A program made the position numbers and the translations under genes. Source: Trissonchulus latispiculum (taxonomy: Eukaryota; Nematoda; Enoplea; Enoplida; Ironidae). Taken from it: a DNA stretch of 64,000 nt. The stretch is taken from contig JASAND010021984.1 of assembly GCA_030248195.1 (NCBI GenBank), positions 1 through 64,000 on the forward strand. Direction: 5' to 3'. Within the stretch, counting starts at the first letter, position 1. Each line of letters starts with the position of its first letter. Positions 59,998 through 64,000 of the stretch are shown one piece after another. The notes under the pieces are model-generated. The model saw nothing but the letters and a program-made list of their open reading frames with translations, did no database searches and was not told where the DNA came from.

Positions 59998-61052
59998 ACA
60001 CTGGCAACCAAAGGAATGTCCAAATCGGGATCGTCGTAAATAGGAATGGGAAAATCGTTACAACCCAGTAATAACCAGTAAATCGTAGCAAAATAAGCGC
60101 AATCGCAAATTAAGCCTAAGCAGAAACAAAACAAAATACATTATCGTGCTCGACCCATTGGCACACAAGGGTACCCCCCTTTCTTAGCCAATAGGAAGGG
60201 TGCAAGGGCAGGGAAGCCGTGATTGATAGCGGGGATCCCCCACTATCAGAGGGCAGGGAGGGTTAGCATAGACCGCCACCCCGGGTGAAATAGGCAGGTG
60301 TGTATACCCACACCCCCAAACTTTGAGTACCAGCAGTGCATACAAGAGAAAACTACAAAAAATTGCCAAAAAGGCGAACTTAAGTGAGAGCATGATTGAT
60401 ATGCTTAGGTACAGATAAAACACATACGTAGGGCCCAGAGGCCAGTGCAAGAACCTGAAATGTGCGTGTGTAAGACCTAACTAGAATAAAAGAACCTAAC
60501 TAAAGAGACCTAACTATGAGTGCATGAAGATTAGGGAGGGAGGCGGTGTACCTAACACCCCTCCGAGAAAAGGAAAAACCCCGGAGGTTTAGGATCCTTT
60601 TATTTAGGGGAAAAAATAAATTAGAGTAAATAAATCTTAGGGATTTACCACGAAACGAAGTAGACCCCCCATAGGTAAATTTTGGGAAGAGGGAAAAATA
60701 ATAGGAATAGGAATGTAGAGTAGTAGGAATAGTAGAGATCTATTAGGAAAGAAGAAAAAGCTAGAGTAGGGAGGAGTAACTTTACAACGAAATACCCCCT
60801 AGAAAAAATATAAGTTGGAAAGGATTAAATTAGATTGGAATCTAAAGGATCCTAAAAAGGGAGGGGCACCCACCCCAGGGGAAAAAGAAACCAGAAAAAA
60901 TCATGCTAACACCAATACAAAGATACGAATATACAAAACCTAGCTAAAGCGATCGCTATAATATTGAGATACACCCGGCCGGGTGACTGACAGGTACGAT
61001 AAGCATTACTGGATAGAGGCAGCCAATAGGGTTCACCCGGAGGTATAGGTAA
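59998..61052 (-). other. Spacer between pol and the exonuclease ORF
   Basis: On the minus strand it is pyrimidine-rich over about 60520-60800, with several following cag/tag sites (for example ctcatag near 60510), so it could supply a splice acceptor for the downstream ORF. A minus-strand 88-codon frame (60450-60184) has a 35-residue hydrophobic stretch; I do not count it as a gene. Confidence 0.4.
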
Positions 61053-63989
61053 CTAGATTTCAATGACAGGCAACTTGACTGGCTTGTCAACAAACGGTTT
61101 CAGGCGGTTTATATTCACGATGGTAAGCTCTCCCTGACCTTTCACCAGGCGGATTTTGTATGTAGAAGCCGAGAGCTTTTCCACCACGCGATAAGGGCCT
61201 TCATATTTGGGCCTCAGCTTCTTACATAAGCCAGAAGGGACGTTCTTATTCTCAACGTTGAGCATAACCAGAACCCCTGGTTTGTACTCGACTGGGCTGG
61301 CTTTCAGGTCATAGCGCTCCTTATTTACCAGAGCCGCTTCTGCCAGATGTTCGTGTGCAATTCGCCATGCCTCATCTAACCGAGACACCAAATGGCTACT
61401 AACCTCGCCATAATCTTTGGTCAAGTCCCCGCTCCGGGACTTGAAAAAATTATCCTCAGGAAACCGGTAATCCCTACCAGTCATGAGGAAATACGGTGTC
61501 TCCTTGGTAGAGCTATGCACCGTAGCTCGATAGATACAGAGACCCCAAGGCAGGTAATCGTCCCAATTATCCTGGAACCGATTAACATACTTAATGATAA
61601 GTCCACGTATTGTCCGGTTGAACCGCTCAACTACTCCGTTGGTTTGCGGGTGGTACGCCGTGGTTCGGTGGCGTTCCGAACCGCTGGCGTCAACCAGGGC
61701 AGTCATGAACTTAGACATAAAGTTCGGACCTTGGTCTGTCAGAATGCATGCTGGTGCGCCCCACCGGGCCACGAAGCCATTAAAGTACCAGTAGGCCGTG
61801 GTCTCGGCCCGTTCGTTGGGCATAGCAAAGGCCTCTGCGTATCTCGTGAGATAATCCACGATGGTAAGGACACAGGTATTATGGCGCTTCGTGCCATTAT
61901 TGCCGAAGTGCATGACGTCCATGGCCACCATATCCAGTGGCCGTCTGACAGTAACTATATTTCGCAGGGTGGCCTGATGCCGACGAGGGCCATCGTTGAA
62001 CTGAGCACAGGCTTTGCACTGACGAATAAAGTTAGTCAGATCCTGTGACATGGTGGGCCAATAGTAACGAGAGGCCAGGCTAGCATGGGCCTGGGTATAG
62101 GCCCTGTGTCCACCGGAAGTAAAGTCTGAATGAGCCTCGGCCAGGATGCGGTCCCGCTGGCTCCGCGGTACCACAACCGTTTTAAACGAGGCTCCTCGTT
62201 TCTGGCCTCGCTCATTCAGTAAGGACCGGTAGAGGACACCATCTTCGATGGAAAAGTCGGCCCTAAACTTCAGTAGGTTAGAGGCCTCGTCAGCATCAGA
62301 CGGCAGCTTCTTATGCTCCATATAATCCAATAGAGCTGCGAATTCTGGCTCTTCGCGAAGCTGACGTTTCCAGCCCACTAGGGTATTGGGAGGTGGCGGC
62401 TCCACCACCGTGACTGGACACACCTCTGGTGGATACATCTGCTCCGTGCCATCCACCGCTGCCGAGGCTGGGTCGTCAAGGGGGTCGTACCGTGACAACG
62501 TATCCGCCACGTTGTTAGTACGGCCTTCTTTGTATTCCACTACGAAATCGAAACCCTGGATTTCGAGTGCATACTTGGCAAGCTTGCTCTCAGCTAACCG
62601 CTGAGGGTTATTCAGCAGGTCCCGTACCGCCATATGGTCGGTCCGGACAATAAACTGTCGACACGACAGGTAATGCCGGAACTTCCGACAGCCCCATATG
62701 GCTGCCATGCCTTCCATTTCCGTGGGTGACATGACCTTCTCGGAGGGTATTAAGGCTCGGCTGGCATAGGCCACCGGCCGTTCCTTAAGTACCCGTGGTC
62801 CCATTGGATTGTGCATGCTTCTAGGCACCGAAGCTTGCTGTTCCAGAACCGCTCCAAGCCCGCGCTTGCTAGCGTCCACGGTAACATAGAAGGTCTTGTC
62901 AAAGTCGGGGAAGGCCAGTACGGGAGCCTCTGTCAAGCAAGCTTTCAAGGCCTCGAAAGATTGCTGGCATTCGTCTGACCAGACGAATGGTACGTCCTTC
63001 TTGAGTAGGGCCGTCATCGGGGCCGCCACTTTGGCATAATTAAGGACGAACCGGCGGTAATAGCCACACATGCCCAGGAAGGACTTAATACCCTTAACGT
63101 CCTTAGGTGGTGGCATTGTAGACACCGCCTCTACCTTGGCAGGGTCCACACTTATGCCGTGGCTGCCCACATAGTGTCCGAGGAACGGCACCTGTTCCCG
63201 GGCAAAACAGCACTTCTTGAGTTTGATTCGAAGGCCGTTCTCCCTCAGGCGCTGTAAGGTAGACCGGAGGACGTCTAGATGGGTCGCCATATCCGGCGTT
63301 GGTATCAGGACGTCATCAATGTACACCGGCAAGTCGGTCAGGACCTTCTCCATAATGCGCTGGAAGGTCGCCGGCGCATTACAGAGACCGAACGGCATTA
63401 CGTTCATATGGAAAAGCCCCATATGCGAGACGAATGCCGTCTTTTCCCGGTGTTCCGGGTAGACTTCGACCTGCCAATACCCGGCGGCCAAGTCAATGGT
63501 GGAGAAGACAGCCGCCCCTTTTAACTGGTCCATGATCTCATCGATCTTGGGCAAGGGGTAGCTGTCCTTCTTGGTTATCCGGTTAAGCCGACGATAGTCG
63601 ATAACAAGGCGCGTGGTCCCGTCCTTCTTACCCACCAATATACAGGGGGAGGACCAGGGACTAGTCGAGGGAGAACACACTCCCTCGTCCAGCATTGCCT
63701 TGATATGCTTCTCTATCTCGGCCTTATCCTTTGGGTTGGTCCTGTAATACCGACTTTTGATAGGACCTTCCTTGCCGGTGTCAATGATGTGCTGGTCTAC
63801 CTTGGTTCGACCCGGGTTCCCAGGTCGAGCCACCACATCATAGTATTCCACCAGAAGGTCCTTCAATCGGGCCTGGCCATCCTCATCCAGGATAGTAGCC
63901 TCAAAGTCGACATTCTCTTCAATGAACTGCAACCTCTCCTCAAGTGGAGGCAGTGGTTGCTGCACCATCTCATCAGCCGAGTAGTGCAT
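61053..63989 (-). CDS. Ty3/gypsy Pol: reverse transcriptase, RNase H, integrase (5' end may be outside)
   Basis: 978 codons are open from 63989, eleven bases from the window edge, so the protein may start further upstream with a protease. The reverse transcriptase covers about residues 80-270, with STIDLAAGYWQ (motif A, ~162), MPFGLCNAP (~198) and YIDD (223-226). RNase H follows with VDASKRGLGA (D372), TEMEG (~E425) and RTDH (D451). The integrase has an HHCC finger (H620, H628, C658, C661) and D-D-E at about D691, D752 and E788 (YHPQTNGVVERF). A GPY module (GPYRVVEKL, 931-939) closes it. All catalytic residues are present. Domain order RT-RH-INT identifies Ty3/gypsy. It copies element RNA into DNA and inserts it. 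It ends about 1.05 kb before the exonuclease ORF. Confidence 0.93.
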   Translation of the reverse strand: MHYSADEMVQQPLPPLEERLQFIEENVDFEATILDEDGQARLKDLLVEYYDVVARPGNPGRTKVDQHIIDTGKEGPIKSRYYRTNPKDKAEIEKHIKAMLDEGVCSPSTSPWSSPCILVGKKDGTTRLVIDYRRLNRITKKDSYPLPKIDEIMDQLKGAAVFSTIDLAAGYWQVEVYPEHREKTAFVSHMGLFHMNVMPFGLCNAPATFQRIMEKVLTDLPVYIDDVLIPTPDMATHLDVLRSTLQRLRENGLRIKLKKCCFAREQVPFLGHYVGSHGISVDPAKVEAVSTMPPPKDVKGIKSFLGMCGYYRRFVLNYAKVAAPMTALLKKDVPFVWSDECQQSFEALKACLTEAPVLAFPDFDKTFYVTVDASKRGLGAVLEQQASVPRSMHNPMGPRVLKERPVAYASRALIPSEKVMSPTEMEGMAAIWGCRKFRHYLSCRQFIVRTDHMAVRDLLNNPQRLAESKLAKYALEIQGFDFVVEYKEGRTNNVADTLSRYDPLDDPASAAVDGTEQMYPPEVCPVTVVEPPPPNTLVGWKRQLREEPEFAALLDYMEHKKLPSDADEASNLLKFRADFSIEDGVLYRSLLNERGQKRGASFKTVVVPRSQRDRILAEAHSDFTSGGHRAYTQAHASLASRYYWPTMSQDLTNFIRQCKACAQFNDGPRRHQATLRNIVTVRRPLDMVAMDVMHFGNNGTKRHNTCVLTIVDYLTRYAEAFAMPNERAETTAYWYFNGFVARWGAPACILTDQGPNFMSKFMTALVDASGSERHRTTAYHPQTNGVVERFNRTIRGLIIKYVNRFQDNWDDYLPWGLCIYRATVHSSTKETPYFLMTGRDYRFPEDNFFKSRSGDLTKDYGEVSSHLVSRLDEAWRIAHEHLAEAALVNKERYDLKASPVEYKPGVLVMLNVENKNVPSGLCKKLRPKYEGPYRVVEKLSASTYKIRLVKGQGELTIVNINRLKPFVDKPVKLPVIEI

Positions 63990-64000
63990 GTCATTGAAGG

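Larger units (their letters stand above)
51026..64000 (-). mobile_element. Ty3/gypsy-type retroelement with a downstream exonuclease ORF (5' part outside the window)
   Basis: On the minus strand the order is pol (63989-61053), a spacer, a 2169-codon ORF (59997-53488), then a long non-coding 3' region. The 3' limit is placed at 51026: homology to the cysteine-rich gene stops at 51025, and the element begins TGTAAAG there, as expected for an LTR edge. Gag and the 5' LTR would lie beyond 64000. GC content and codon use are much higher than in the surrounding AT-rich DNA. Confidence 0.8.

Noticed and set aside
60184..60450. Minus-strand 88-codon frame with a long hydrophobic stretch between pol and the exonuclease ORF
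   Set aside because: A single small frame in pyrimidine-rich sequence, which gives Leu/Phe/Ser by composition. It cannot be supported as an envelope or membrane protein.
61392..62048. 218-codon plus-strand frame inside pol
   Set aside because: Antisense to the integrase and RNase H parts, with no independent features.

Overview
The window reads as repeat-rich, AT-rich nuclear DNA of an invertebrate animal. The support is introns with GT-AG (and one GC-AG) borders, phase-1 exons for secreted cysteine-rich modules, 7TM receptor genes, tRNA-derived SINEs, Penelope and Ty3/gypsy retroelements, and many palindromic MITEs. I cannot name the species from the sequence alone; a nematode or another ecdysozoan fits, but this is not proven.

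Layout. 0.5-3.4 kb: a decayed protein-primed type B DNA polymerase (PolB) pseudogene, tail-to-tail with an intact 173-codon ORF. 4.6-7.7 kb: a small secreted cysteine-rich (Kunitz-like) gene, carrying a TTAA-target MITE in an intron. 7.9-20.6 kb: a 12.7 kb element with terminal inverted repeats (TIRs) and a perfect 7-bp target duplication. Its one large gene is a two-exon, apparently intact PolB of about 1616 residues with four N-terminal zinc fingers. 21-27 kb: MITEs, a tRNA-like relic, kringle-like exons on the minus strand and a broken Penelope-like fragment. 27.8-49.8 kb: three paralogues of a rhodopsin-like receptor gene (one 5'-truncated, one frameshifted, one apparently intact), with duplicated flanks and several long palindromes. 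49.8-51.0 kb: a second, partial copy of the cysteine-rich locus. 51.0-64.0 kb: a GC-rich Ty3/gypsy-type element on the minus strand that cuts this copy. It has a pol ORF and, downstream of pol, a 2169-codon ORF containing a DEDDy 3'-5' exonuclease domain.

Two systems deserve most attention. First, one TIR family (CAAGAGTA...) with 7-bp target duplications starting GT is shared by short MITEs and by the 12.7 kb PolB element, with no integrase or capsid gene visible. Second, the gypsy element carries an RNase D/WRN-like exonuclease in the position normally held by env. The window also records its own history: two insertions can be compared directly with their empty sites in paralogous copies (4971-4977 against 50024-50361; 29477-29480 against 47586-48611).

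Host genes probably work outside the cell (small cysteine-rich and kringle-like modules) or at the cell surface (the receptors). The rest is mobile DNA.
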